Part shown: piece by piece, positions 1 to 8,221 of the stretch
Layout of the letters: every line of letters begins with the position of its first letter
How positions within the stretch are numbered: position 1 is the first letter of the stretch
Assembly (NCBI RefSeq): GCF_000689255.1
Contig: NZ_HG964446.1
Location: 263,330-327,329 of the forward strand
Direction of reading: 5' to 3'
Length of the DNA stretch: 64,000 nt
Source of the DNA: Mycobacterium triplex
Lineage (GTDB): Bacteria > Actinomycetota > Actinomycetes > Mycobacteriales > Mycobacteriaceae
Notes under the pieces: model-generated
Databases searched by the model: none
The model's input: only the letters and a program-made list of their open reading frames with translations
What the model was told of the DNA's origin: nothing
Made by a program: the position numbers and the translations under genes

Positions 1-22
1 CGAGGCGCGTACAATCGAATGT

Positions 23-1453
23 ATGTTCGATTCGCTGACCGATGCGGGCGTGGTGGATGCCATCACTGCCGCGGCGCGCGCGCAAAACGCCGCGTGTGCG
101 CGGGAGCTGGTGGCGGTCGGTGAGCTGTATGCGCGTCGAGCGCCCGATGATGATGTCGAGCGGTCCTGCTGGGCCATTGACGGGCATGAAAATGTGGTGG
201 CCGAGTTGGGTGCGGCGTTGCGGATCAGTCGAGGCCGGGCCCGGGAACGGTTGCGGTATGCGATTGCGTTGCGTGAGCGGCTGCCGCGGGTGGCTGAGGT
301 GTTTGCGCGCGGTGACATCGACTTACGGTTGGTGGCCGCGGCGGTGTACCGCACCGACTTGGTCGACGATGCCGAGTTGATCGCGAAGGTCGATGCCGCG
401 ATAGCCCGACATGCGCCGCGATGGATGCGGCTGTCGGGGCCCAAACTCGCCGAGCGCATTGATCTGTGGGTGGCCCGGTTCGACCCGGCGGGGGTGCGGC
501 GGCCGGGAGCGCGCACCGAGGATCGCTATGTCGAGATCGCGCCCACCGATTCTGGGCTGGCCGGAGTGTGGGCGCAGCTACACGCCACCGACGGCGCCGC
601 GTTGGAGCACAAGTTGGATGCGTTGGCCAGCACCGTCTGCCGGGCGGATCCGCGCACCCACGCCCAGCGCCGCGCCGATGCCATGGGCGCGCTGGCCGCC
701 GGGTTCAAGGCGCTGCGTTGCCAGTGTGGTTCACCGGATTGCGCCGCCGCACAACGCCCTTCGGGCGCCAATGTGGTGATTCATGTACTCGCCGAGCAGA
801 CCGCTGTGGACGGCGGATCGCAAGCTCTCGGCCATCTACCCGGGTTTGGGCCCTTGCCCCCGGCCCGGTTGCGCGAGTTGGCCGGTACCGCCAAGGTCAA
901 GCCCCTGATCATCCCGAAGGGCCGGGTGGAGTCGGGCTATCGGCCTTCGGCGGCGCTGGCCGAGTTCGTCCGCTTTCGCGATCTGTGCTGCCGATTCCCG
1001 GGCTGTGATGCACCGGCGGAGGTCTGCGACGTCGATCACACCGTGCCGTTTCCGCTGGGTCCGACCCATCCGTCGAATCTCAAACTGCTGTGCCGTTACC
1101 ATCACCTGCTCAAGACGTTCTTTGCCGGCCCGGCAGGCTGGGCGGATCGGCAGGAGCCCGACGGCACCGTGGTGTGGACATCGCCAACGGGGCATACTTA
1201 CCTCACCAAACCCGGTGGCAGCCTGTTGTTTCCAGCGCTGGCCGTTCCAACGGGGACGCTGACGCTGCCCACCTGGACACCGTCGCCGGCAGAAACCCGC
1301 GGACTCATGATGCCGGCCCGGCGACAAACCCGGGCCCTAGACCGCGCCGCCCGCATCCGCTGGGAGCGCGGCATCAACGAAGCCCGCATTGCCGCCCAAG
1401 CCGCGCGACGCGCCGAACGCCTCACCGCCAGCAACGATCCACCGCCCTTCTGA
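23..1453 (+). CDS. 13E12 repeat family protein, DUF222 plus HNH endonuclease domain
   Basis: The 476-residue protein has the two-part layout of the mycobacterial 13E12 repeat (REP13E12) family. The first ~300 residues are an alpha-helical DUF222-type region. Near residues 325-375 is a cysteine-supported HNH nuclease core, visible as CRFPGCDAPAEVCDVDH followed by NLKLLCRYHHLLKT. These proteins are multicopy in mycobacterial genomes, and some copies carry phage attachment sites. Their cellular role is not established; a nicking or double-strand nuclease activity is inferred from the HNH core only. The ATG is just 22 bases from the window edge, so the promoter cannot be seen. The gene appears intact. 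Confidence 0.85.
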   Translation: MFDSLTDAGVVDAITAAARAQNAACARELVAVGELYARRAPDDDVERSCWAIDGHENVVAELGAALRISRGRARERLRYAIALRERLPRVAEVFARGDIDLRLVAAAVYRTDLVDDAELIAKVDAAIARHAPRWMRLSGPKLAERIDLWVARFDPAGVRRPGARTEDRYVEIAPTDSGLAGVWAQLHATDGAALEHKLDALASTVCRADPRTHAQRRADAMGALAAGFKALRCQCGSPDCAAAQRPSGANVVIHVLAEQTAVDGGSQALGHLPGFGPLPPARLRELAGTAKVKPLIIPKGRVESGYRPSAALAEFVRFRDLCCRFPGCDAPAEVCDVDHTVPFPLGPTHPSNLKLLCRYHHLLKTFFAGPAGWADRQEPDGTVVWTSPTGHTYLTKPGGSLLFPALAVPTGTLTLPTWTPSPAETRGLMMPARRQTRALDRAARIRWERGINEARIAAQAARRAERLTASNDPPPF

Positions 1454-1509
1454 TCTGGGGTAGGGGGCTGGGCGTAGCGCAGACGCCGTCGATGGAGGAA
1501 TATGCGATC

Positions 1510-1737
1510 GTGAGCGACGCCTTGGCAATCGGTTGTGTGGGAAAACTGGTCGTGGCGACGCGCGGCGACCGCGGCCCCGGCGAGGTGTTGGTGACCGTAC
1601 GGGGGTCGAAGGAGACGTTCCTGGCCTGGTCCGACGACCCGTTACCGAAGGGCAGCAAGGTCCTGGTAGTAGAGATCCGGGGCGGCCGGACCGTGGTGGT
1701 CGAGCCTTGGGAACGAGCCGAGCAGGACCTGTCCTGA
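1510..1737 (+). CDS. Small NfeD-like (OB-fold) protein, partner of flotillin
   Basis: About 75 residues. The ending, a beta-rich stretch with GKLVVATRGDRGPGEVLVTV and later GSKVLVVEIRGGRTVVVEPW, resembles the soluble C-terminal OB fold of NfeD proteins. These are usually encoded beside SPFH/flotillin genes, as here (flotillin starts 57 bases downstream). It lacks the membrane helices of full NfeD, so it is a minimal cytosolic form. I chose GTG 1510 because GGAGGA at 1494-1499 lies ten bases upstream; the in-frame ATG at 1492 has no ribosome site. The likely role is in organising or regulating the flotillin, inferred from family pairing. Confidence 0.65.
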   Translation: MSDALAIGCVGKLVVATRGDRGPGEVLVTVRGSKETFLAWSDDPLPKGSKVLVVEIRGGRTVVVEPWERAEQDLS

Positions 1738-1794
1738 TCCAGACAACGAGTGAAATCCCCTGCTACACAACACCAAAACCTAAGGAGTCCAAAA

Positions 1795-2919
1795 ATGCTC
1801 GGTTATCGGGTCCCCGCCCCGGATGAGGCGCTGCTCATCTCCGGCGGCCGCGCGAAAGGCAATGCCCCGTTCCGGGTGGTGACCGGCCACGGCGCGTTCG
1901 TCCTGCCGTTCTTCCGCAAGGCGCGCTTCCTCACCCTGGCCATGTGTGAGTCCGAGGTCGCCGAAAAGTGCGTCACTCAACAGGGGATCACCCTCAACGT
2001 CCGGGCGGTGATCGCGTTCAAGGTCGGCAACGACACCGAGAGCATCATCAGCGCCGCGCAGCGATTTCTGTCCGAGCAGGACCAGATGTCGGTACTGACC
2101 GGCCGGATCTTCGCCGGCCACCTGCGGTCGATCATCGGGTCGATGACCGTCGAGCAGATCATCCGGGAACGCCAAAAGCTGGCCACCGAGGTCCTCGACG
2201 GCTCCAAGGAGGAGATGGCCCGCATCGGTCTTGCCGTCGACGCATTACAGATCCAGTCCATCGACGACGACGGCCTCGGCTACATCAACGCGATGTCGGC
2301 GCCGCACAACGCCGCCATCCAGCAGCAGGCGCAGATCGCGCAGGCCCAGGCGAACCAGGCGGCCGCCGAGGCCGAGCAGGAATCCCAGCGCAAGCAGGCC
2401 GAATTCGCTCGCCAGACCGCGATCGTCAAGGCGGAGTACAAGGCCGAGGTCGACAAGGCCCAGGCGCTTGCCGCCCAGGCGGGCCCGTTGGCCGAGGCCG
2501 AGGCCCAGCGCGAGGTGCTCAAGATGCGCACCGAGCTGGCCCAGCGTGCCGCCGAGCTGCGCCAGCAGGAACTGGTCGCCGAGGTGGTCAAGCCCGCGGA
2601 GGCCGAAGCCGAGCGCGTCCGCATCATGGCCGTGGCCGATGCCGAGAAGATGAAGATCCAGGCCGAGGCGGCGGCGTCGCACAACCGCGTCGCGCTGGAC
2701 AAGGCGCTGATCGACCAGCTGCCGCAGATCGTCGAGAAGGCCGCGCTGGGATTGGCAAACTCCAACCTCACGGTGCTCAATGGCGCCGAGGGCCTGGGCC
2801 AGGTGGCCGCCGGGCTGGTATCGCAGGGCATGGCCATCTTCGACGCGCTGCGCGGTGAGATCGTCGAGTACGACGACGCGACGTTCACCGGAACCACGGA
2901 CACCGCGTCGCAGCAGTAA
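1795..2919 (+). CDS. Flotillin-like SPFH/band 7 family protein
   Basis: A 374-residue flotillin-type protein. Residues ~1-175 form the SPFH/PHB domain (QQGITLNVRAVIAFKVGN, then SIIGSMTVEQIIRERQK). Residues ~190-310 are a long Ala/Glu/Gln-rich coiled coil with repeated AEAE and EA motifs typical of flotillins. The C-terminal ~60 residues carry the hydrophobic-glycine tail (LGLANSNLTVLNGAEGLGQVAAGL). Flotillins scaffold ordered membrane microdomains and act at the inner face of the plasma membrane. There is no obvious N-terminal transmembrane helix, so it may associate peripherally. Start ATG 1795 has AAGGAG at 1782-1787, seven bases upstream; an upstream in-frame GTG at 1750 lacks such a site. 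Confidence 0.85.
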   Translation: MLGYRVPAPDEALLISGGRAKGNAPFRVVTGHGAFVLPFFRKARFLTLAMCESEVAEKCVTQQGITLNVRAVIAFKVGNDTESIISAAQRFLSEQDQMSVLTGRIFAGHLRSIIGSMTVEQIIRERQKLATEVLDGSKEEMARIGLAVDALQIQSIDDDGLGYINAMSAPHNAAIQQQAQIAQAQANQAAAEAEQESQRKQAEFARQTAIVKAEYKAEVDKAQALAAQAGPLAEAEAQREVLKMRTELAQRAAELRQQELVAEVVKPAEAEAERVRIMAVADAEKMKIQAEAAASHNRVALDKALIDQLPQIVEKAALGLANSNLTVLNGAEGLGQVAAGLVSQGMAIFDALRGEIVEYDDATFTGTTDTASQQ

Positions 2920-3108
2920 AACGCGCCCGACGGCGCGGAAAGAGCGGCCGGCCGATCGCGGCACGCGTGTATAACCGATGACAGCAGCTCGCCGGATATC
3001 GGTGGCGGCCGAGTTCGTGTGGTGCGACACTGAAGCACCACAAATTCACCACCAGGCAAATTGGGATGCCCCGCGACCACGATGGGGCGCCGCGGAAGGT
3101 CGACGGAC

Positions 3109-3588
3109 GTGAGTAAAAAAGTCCAATCAGTGGCGGATGCGGCGCGGGAGAACCTCGCCGCGGAGCTGGACCGCCTGCGGCTGCGCCGCGACAATCTCGA
3201 GGCCGAGGTCAAGGACGACCGCGGCATGATCGGCGACCACGGCGACGCCGCGGAGGCCATCCAGCGGGCCGAGGAACTGGTGGTCCTCGGCGACCGGATC
3301 AACGAACTGGACCGGCGGCTGCGGACCGGCCCGTCGAACTCCCACGAGGACGCGGCGCTGCCCGGCGGTACCGAGGTGACCCTCAAGTTCGCCGACGGCG
3401 AGGTCGTCAAGATGCACGTGATCTCCATCGTCGAGGAGACGCCCGTCGGCCGCGAAGCCGAGACGCTGACCTCGCACAGTCCGTTGGCGCTGGCCCTGGT
3501 GGGACACAAAGCCGGCGACACGGTCACCTACTCGACCCCGCAGGGCGAAAGCCAGGTCGAGCTGATCGCGGTCAAGCTGCCCCGCTAG
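3109..3588 (+). CDS. GreA/GreB-family transcription factor homologue (Rv3788-like)
   Basis: About 159 residues. The N-terminal ~75 are a charged helical hairpin ([20 protein letters not shown], later [18 protein letters not shown]), like the coiled coil that Gre factors insert into the RNA polymerase secondary channel. The C-terminal half is the FKBP-like Gre domain ending in [16 protein letters not shown]. In M. tuberculosis the same gene precedes the Rv3789-dprE1 operon, and the product is known as a Gre homologue that binds RNA polymerase without stimulating cleavage. The hairpin tip does carry acidic residues ([15 protein letters not shown]), so cleavage activity cannot be excluded from sequence. 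GTG 3109 is preferred: GGAAGG lies at 3094-3099. Confidence 0.8.
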   Translation: MSKKVQSVADAARENLAAELDRLRLRRDNLEAEVKDDRGMIGDHGDAAEAIQRAEELVVLGDRINELDRRLRTGPSNSHEDAALPGGTEVTLKFADGEVVKMHVISIVEETPVGREAETLTSHSPLALALVGHKAGDTVTYSTPQGESQVELIAVKLPR

Positions 3589-3627
3589 CCGACGCTGGGG
3601 CGCGCACACCCCCGATAAACTCCCCCA

Positions 3628-4050
3628 ATGCTTCCCCCCGAGTCGGACACCGCGCCCGCGCGCCTCGGTCTGACCACGCAGATCGTGCGCTTCGTCGCGA
3701 CCGGCGGGATGGCCGCCGTCGTCGACTTCAGCCTCTACATGCTGCTCTGGAAGGTCCTGGGCGTGCAGGTCGACGTGTCCAAGGCCACCAGCTTCGTGGT
3801 GGGCACCATTACCGCCTACCTGATCAACCGCCGGTGGACGTTCCAGGCCCCGCCCAGCACCGCCCGCTTCGTCGCGGTCATGGTTCTCTACGCCGTCACC
3901 TTCGCCGTGCAAGTCGGGCTCAACCATCTTTGCCTGGTGTTGATGCACTACCGGGGGTGGGCGGCCGTCGTCGCATTCGTGATCGCGCAGGGCACCGCCA
4001 CGGTGATCAACTTCATCGTGCAGCGAGTCGTGATCTTCCGCATCCACTGA
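3628..4050 (+). CDS. GtrA-family membrane protein (Rv3789 orthologue)
   Basis: A 140-residue protein with four predicted transmembrane segments (for example [20 protein letters not shown] and [20 protein letters not shown]) and the GtrA signature of an asparagine-rich helix start (LINRRWTF). GtrA proteins are linked to movement of polyprenyl-phosphate sugars across the membrane. The M. tuberculosis orthologue Rv3789 has been proposed both as a decaprenylphosphoryl-arabinose flippase and as an anchor that recruits AftA. It stands first in the arabinan precursor operon, 32 bases before dprE1. No convincing Shine-Dalgarno sequence precedes the ATG. Confidence 0.9.
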   Translation: MLPPESDTAPARLGLTTQIVRFVATGGMAAVVDFSLYMLLWKVLGVQVDVSKATSFVVGTITAYLINRRWTFQAPPSTARFVAVMVLYAVTFAVQVGLNHLCLVLMHYRGWAAVVAFVIAQGTATVINFIVQRVVIFRIH

Positions 4051-4082
4051 CCCTTCCCGCGCAAGCGGTACCCTCTGTGACG

Positions 4083-5477
4083 ATGTTGAGCGCCGACTTT
4101 CCGACCACCCCGACCCGGCTGATGGGCTTTGGCCGCACCGCGCCGTCGGTGGCACACGTGCTCTCGACGCCCGATCCCGAGGTGATTGCCAAGGCGGTGG
4201 CCCGCGTCGCCGACTCCGGCGGCCTTTCAAACGGAAGAGGCGTGATCGCCCGCGGGCTGGGCCGGTCCTACGGGGACAACGCGCAAAACGGCGGCGGCCT
4301 GGTGATCGACATGACGCTGCTCAACCGCATCCACTCGATCAACGCCGACACCCAATTGGTCGATGTCGACGCCGGGGTCAGCCTGGACCAACTGATGAGG
4401 GCGGCGCTGCCGTTCGGGCTGTGGGTTCCGGTGCTGCCGGGCACCCGCCAGGTGACCATCGGCGGCGCGATCGCGTCGGACATCCACGGCAAGAACCATC
4501 ACAGCGCGGGCAGCTTCGGCAGCCATGTGCGGTCGATGGATCTGCTGATGGCCGACGGCTCCGTGCACACCATCACCCCTGAGGGTGCCGAGTCCGAGCT
4601 GTTCTGGGCGACCGTCGGCGGCAGCGGCCTGACCGGGATCGTGCTGCGTGCGACGATCGCCATGACGCCGACGGAAACCGCGTACTTCGTCGCCGACGGC
4701 GTGGCCACCAAGGACCTCGACGAGACCGTCGCCGTGCACGTCGACGGCAGCGAAAGTAGGTACACCTACTCCAGCGCCTGGTTCGACCTGATCAGCCCGG
4801 CGCCGAAGCTCGGCCGTGCCGCGGTCAGCCGGGGCAGCCTGGCGAAACTGGATCAGCTACCCCAGAAGCTGGCCAAGAATCCGCTGAAATTCGACGCGCC
4901 ACACCTGTTGACGGTGCCCAACGTCTTCCCGCTCAGCGCGATGAACAAGCTGTCGTTCATGGCCATCGGCGAAACGTACTACCGGCTGGGCGGAAACTAC
5001 ACCGGCAAGATCCAGAATCTGTCCCAGTTCTACCACATGCTCGACCTGGTCAGCGGCTGGAATAACGCTTACGGCCCAACGGGTTTCGCGCAACATCAAT
5101 TCCTGGTGCCACCGGACGCTTTGGACGAGTTCAAGGCGATCATCCGCTGGATCCAGACGCGGGGCCACTATTCGGCGCTGAACGTGTTCAAGCTTTTCGG
5201 CCCGGGTAACCGCGCACCGCTAAGCTTCCCGATGGCCGGCTGGAACGTCGCGATGGACTTCCCCAACAAGCCCGGGGTCAACGAGTTCCTCAACGAACTC
5301 GACCGCCGGGTACTCGAATTCGGCGGGCGGGTTTACACCGCCAAGGACTCGCGCACCAACGCCGAAACCTTTCACGCCATGTATCCCCGCATCGACGAGT
5401 GGATCGCCGTGCGCCGCAAGGCCGACCCGTTGCGGGTCTTCGCCTCCGACATGGCCCGACGCTTGGAGCTGCTCTAG
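4083..5477 (+). CDS. dprE1: Decaprenylphosphoryl-beta-D-ribose 2'-oxidase
   Basis: FAD-dependent oxidase that, with DprE2, epimerises decaprenylphosphoryl-ribose to the arabinose donor DPA; it acts in the periplasm or at the membrane. The 464 residues include the VAO-type FAD-binding half ([46 protein letters not shown] with the flavin-contacting region) and a substrate domain ending in [17 protein letters not shown]. The residue matching M. tuberculosis Cys387, the covalent target of benzothiazinones, is Ala390 here (codon GCG 5250-5252, context GWNVAMDFP). A three-residue insertion near residue 50 (SGGLSNGRG) explains the numbering shift. An in-frame GTG at 4077 is an alternative start. The stop abuts the dprE2 ATG. 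Confidence 0.96.
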   Translation: MLSADFPTTPTRLMGFGRTAPSVAHVLSTPDPEVIAKAVARVADSGGLSNGRGVIARGLGRSYGDNAQNGGGLVIDMTLLNRIHSINADTQLVDVDAGVSLDQLMRAALPFGLWVPVLPGTRQVTIGGAIASDIHGKNHHSAGSFGSHVRSMDLLMADGSVHTITPEGAESELFWATVGGSGLTGIVLRATIAMTPTETAYFVADGVATKDLDETVAVHVDGSESRYTYSSAWFDLISPAPKLGRAAVSRGSLAKLDQLPQKLAKNPLKFDAPHLLTVPNVFPLSAMNKLSFMAIGETYYRLGGNYTGKIQNLSQFYHMLDLVSGWNNAYGPTGFAQHQFLVPPDALDEFKAIIRWIQTRGHYSALNVFKLFGPGNRAPLSFPMAGWNVAMDFPNKPGVNEFLNELDRRVLEFGGRVYTAKDSRTNAETFHAMYPRIDEWIAVRRKADPLRVFASDMARRLELL

Positions 5478-6242
5478 ATGGTGCTTGACGCCGTAGGAAA
5501 CCCGCAGACGATCCTGCTGCTGGGCGGTACCTCCGAGATTGGGCTCGCGATCTGCGAGCGCTACCTGCAGAACGCACACGCGCGAATCCTGTTGGCCGCC
5601 ATGCCGGGCGATCCGGGGCGTGACGACGCCGTCGCTCAGATGAAGGCCGCGGGAGCGCGCTCGGTCGAGTTGATCGATTTCGAGGCCACCGAGCCCGACA
5701 GCCACCCCAAGATGATCGAGGCGGCCTTCTCGGGCGGTGACGTCGACGTGGCGATCGTCGCGTTCGGCATCCTCGGCGACGCCGAGGAGCTGTGGCAAAA
5801 CCAGCACAAGGCCGTGTTGGCCGCTGAGATCAATTACACGGCAGCGGTTTCCGTGGGTGTACTACTGGGCGAGAAGATGCGGGCCCAGGGCTTCGGCCAG
5901 ATCATCGCGATGAGCACCGTGGCCGGCGAGCGGGTGCGACGGTCCAACTTCGTCTACGGCTCCACCAAGGCCGGCCTGGACGGTTTCTATCTCGGTTTGT
6001 CGGAGGCGTTGCGCGAGTACGGAGTTCGCGTGTTGGTGATTCGCCCGGGCCAGGTGCGCACCCGGATGAGCGCGCATGTGAAGGAAGCGCCGCTCACCGT
6101 CGACAAAGAGTATGTCGCGAACCTCGCGGTCACCGCAGCCGCAAAAGGTAAGGAATTGGTTTGGGCGCCAGCAGCATTCAAATACGTGATGATGGTGTTG
6201 CGACACATCCCGCGGCCCATCTTCCGCAAGCTGCCCATCTGA
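5478..6242 (+). CDS. dprE2: Decaprenylphosphoryl-2-keto-beta-D-erythro-pentose reductase
   Basis: A 254-residue short-chain dehydrogenase. It reduces the keto intermediate made by DprE1 to decaprenylphosphoryl-arabinose, the sole arabinose donor for arabinogalactan and lipoarabinomannan. The NAD(P)-binding start is [13 protein letters not shown], and the catalytic Ser-Tyr-Lys set is visible as [11 protein letters not shown] followed by [11 protein letters not shown]. The downstream [10 protein letters not shown] is typical of the family. The ATG directly follows the dprE1 stop codon, so the two are very probably translationally coupled. aftA follows after two bases. Confidence 0.95.
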   Translation: MVLDAVGNPQTILLLGGTSEIGLAICERYLQNAHARILLAAMPGDPGRDDAVAQMKAAGARSVELIDFEATEPDSHPKMIEAAFSGGDVDVAIVAFGILGDAEELWQNQHKAVLAAEINYTAAVSVGVLLGEKMRAQGFGQIIAMSTVAGERVRRSNFVYGSTKAGLDGFYLGLSEALREYGVRVLVIRPGQVRTRMSAHVKEAPLTVDKEYVANLAVTAAAKGKELVWAPAAFKYVMMVLRHIPRPIFRKLPI

Positions 6243-6244
6243 TC

Positions 6245-8221
6245 ATGCGTAACGCACTGGCCAGCCTCGGCCAGATGTTAGCCGCGGTGGTAGTGGCCGT
6301 CGTCGTTTCGGTGATCTCGCTGATCGCCATCGCCCGGGTCCAGTGGCCGGCCTTTCCGTCGTCGAACCAGCTGCACGCGCTGACCACCGTCGGCCAAACC
6401 GGTTGCCTGATCGGGCTTCTCGGCGTCGGCTGGCTGTGGCGGCGGGCCGGCCGGTGGCGGCTGGTCGCCCAGCTGGGCGGGCTGGTGTTCTCCTCGGCGT
6501 TTTGCATCGTGACGCTGGGCATGCCGTTGGGAGCGACGAAGCTGTATCTGTTCGGCATCTCCGTCGACCAGCAGTTCCGCACCGAGTACCTGACGCGCCT
6601 GGCCGACAGCCCCGCTCTGCACGACATGACCTATCTCGGGCTGCCGTCGTTCTACCCGCCGGGCTGGTTCTGGATCGGCGGGCGTGCCGCGGCCCTGACC
6701 GGGACACCCGCGTGGGAGTTGTTCAAGCCGTGGGCGATCACCTCGATCACGATCGCCGTCGCCGTCGCGCTGGTGCTGTGGTGGCGGATGATCCGCTTCG
6801 AGTACGCGCTGATCGTCACGACCGCGACCACGGCGGTGACGCTGGCCTACAGCTCGCCGGAGCCCTACGCGGCGATGATCACCATGCTGCTGCCGCCGGT
6901 GCTGGTGCTGACCTGGTCGGGCCTGCGCGCCGGTGGGCGCTGGTCCCCAAACACCGAACGTGACGCCACAGTCACGTTGGAGGCCGAGCGTGACTGCAGC
7001 GTCACGCTCGAAGGACAGGGGCCGAGTCGCGCGGGCTGGGCCGCGGTCGTCGGGGCCGGGCTGTTCCTCGGCTTCACGGCCACCTGGTACTCGCTGCTAT
7101 TCGGCTACACCGCCTTCACGATCGCGTTGATGGCGCTGGTGCTGGTGGTCTCACGCTGGCGACGGGCCGGCCGCAAAGCCGCGCTGGACCCGTTGCGCCG
7201 AGTGGTCGTCATCGCCGTCATCGCAGCCGCCATCGCCGCCACGACCTGGCTGCCGTTCCTGGTGCGCGCGGCGAGCAATCCGGTCAGCAACAGCGGCAGC
7301 GCATTCCACTACCTACCGGCCGACGGCGCCGAGCTGACCTTCCCGATGCTGCAGTTCTCGCTGCTGGGGGCGATCTGCATGCTGGGCACCCTGTGGCTGG
7401 TGGTGCGCACTCGTTCGTCGGTGCGTGCCGGCGCCCTGACGATCGGGGTGCTGGCCATCTACCTGTGGTCGCTGCTGTCGATGCTGACTACGCTGGCGCG
7501 CACCACGCTGCTGTCGTTCCGGCTGCAGCCGACGTTGAGCGTGCTGCTGGTGGCCGCCGGAGTGTTCGGCTTCATCGAGGGCACACTCGCCCTGCGACAC
7601 CGAAGCCGGGCCGCGTTGCCGGTGGCCGGTGCGATCGGGCTGACCGCCGCCATCGCGTTCAGCCAGGACATCCCCGACGTGCTGCGACCCGATCTCACCA
7701 TCGCCTACACCGACACCGACGGCCACGGCCAGCGCGGTGACCGGCGGCCTCCGGGCTCGGAGAAGTTCTACCCCGCCATCGACGCCGCCATCGCGGCGGT
7801 CACCGGCAAGCCGCGGGACCAAACCGTGGTGCTGACCGCCGATTACAGCTTCCTGTCCTACTACCCCTACTGGGGCTTCCAGGGATTGACGTCGCACTAC
7901 GCCAACCCGCTGGCGCAGTTCGACCTGCGCGCCGCGCAGATCAAGAAGTGGTCCAACCTCAAGAGCCCCGACGAGTTGATCCACGCACTGGACACCTCAC
8001 CGTGGCCTCCGCCCACCGTGTTCCTGATGCGCCGCGGCGCCAACAACAACTACACGCTGCGCCTGGCCGAGGACGTGTACCCCAACCAGCCCAACGTTCG
8101 TCGCTACACCGTCGACCTGCGGGCCGCGCTGTTCGACGACCCGCGCTTCGCCGTGCAAAGCGTCGGTCCGTTTGTGCTGGCCATCCGCCGGCCGGCGGCC
8201 CAACCGGGGCCGAGCCGCTGA
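6245..8221 (+). CDS. aftA: Arabinofuranosyltransferase AftA
   Basis: Polytopic GT-C glycosyltransferase that adds the first arabinofuranose to the galactan chain of arabinogalactan, using DPA. The 658-residue protein has many transmembrane helices in its first ~460 residues and a periplasmic C-terminal domain ([21 protein letters not shown]). Early residues read [17 protein letters not shown], characteristic of AftA. I chose ATG 6245, just after the dprE2 stop, because it gives the expected N-terminal hydrophobic segment. The stop TGA shares one base with the embC ATG. A hydrophilic loop encoded at about 6950-7015 consists of two palindromic DNA units in tandem (see separate entry) and may be a recent insertion. 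Confidence 0.93.
   Translation: MRNALASLGQMLAAVVVAVVVSVISLIAIARVQWPAFPSSNQLHALTTVGQTGCLIGLLGVGWLWRRAGRWRLVAQLGGLVFSSAFCIVTLGMPLGATKLYLFGISVDQQFRTEYLTRLADSPALHDMTYLGLPSFYPPGWFWIGGRAAALTGTPAWELFKPWAITSITIAVAVALVLWWRMIRFEYALIVTTATTAVTLAYSSPEPYAAMITMLLPPVLVLTWSGLRAGGRWSPNTERDATVTLEAERDCSVTLEGQGPSRAGWAAVVGAGLFLGFTATWYSLLFGYTAFTIALMALVLVVSRWRRAGRKAALDPLRRVVVIAVIAAAIAATTWLPFLVRAASNPVSNSGSAFHYLPADGAELTFPMLQFSLLGAICMLGTLWLVVRTRSSVRAGALTIGVLAIYLWSLLSMLTTLARTTLLSFRLQPTLSVLLVAAGVFGFIEGTLALRHRSRAALPVAGAIGLTAAIAFSQDIPDVLRPDLTIAYTDTDGHGQRGDRRPPGSEKFYPAIDAAIAAVTGKPRDQTVVLTADYSFLSYYPYWGFQGLTSHYANPLAQFDLRAAQIKKWSNLKSPDELIHALDTSPWPPPTVFLMRRGANNNYTLRLAEDVYPNQPNVRRYTVDLRAALFDDPRFAVQSVGPFVLAIRRPAAQPGPSR
6957..7010 (+). 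repeat. Two adjacent palindromic units inside aftA
   Basis: Unit 1 is AACGTGAC (6957-6964), six-base loop, GTCACGTT (6971-6978). Unit 2 is CGAGCGTGAC (6985-6994), six-base loop TGCAGC, GTCACGCTCG (7001-7010), a perfect ten-base stem. Both share the core CGTGAC-N6-GTCACG, are about 30 bases apart, and keep the aftA reading frame, encoding the similar segments ERDATVTLE and ERDCSVTLE. This looks like a small dispersed palindromic element inserted, then duplicated, in a periplasmic or cytosolic loop. Confidence 0.7.

Noticed and set aside
2245..3527. Overlapping antisense frames across the flotillin and Gre-like genes
   Set aside because: They cross the boundary of two good genes and have no recognisable domain.
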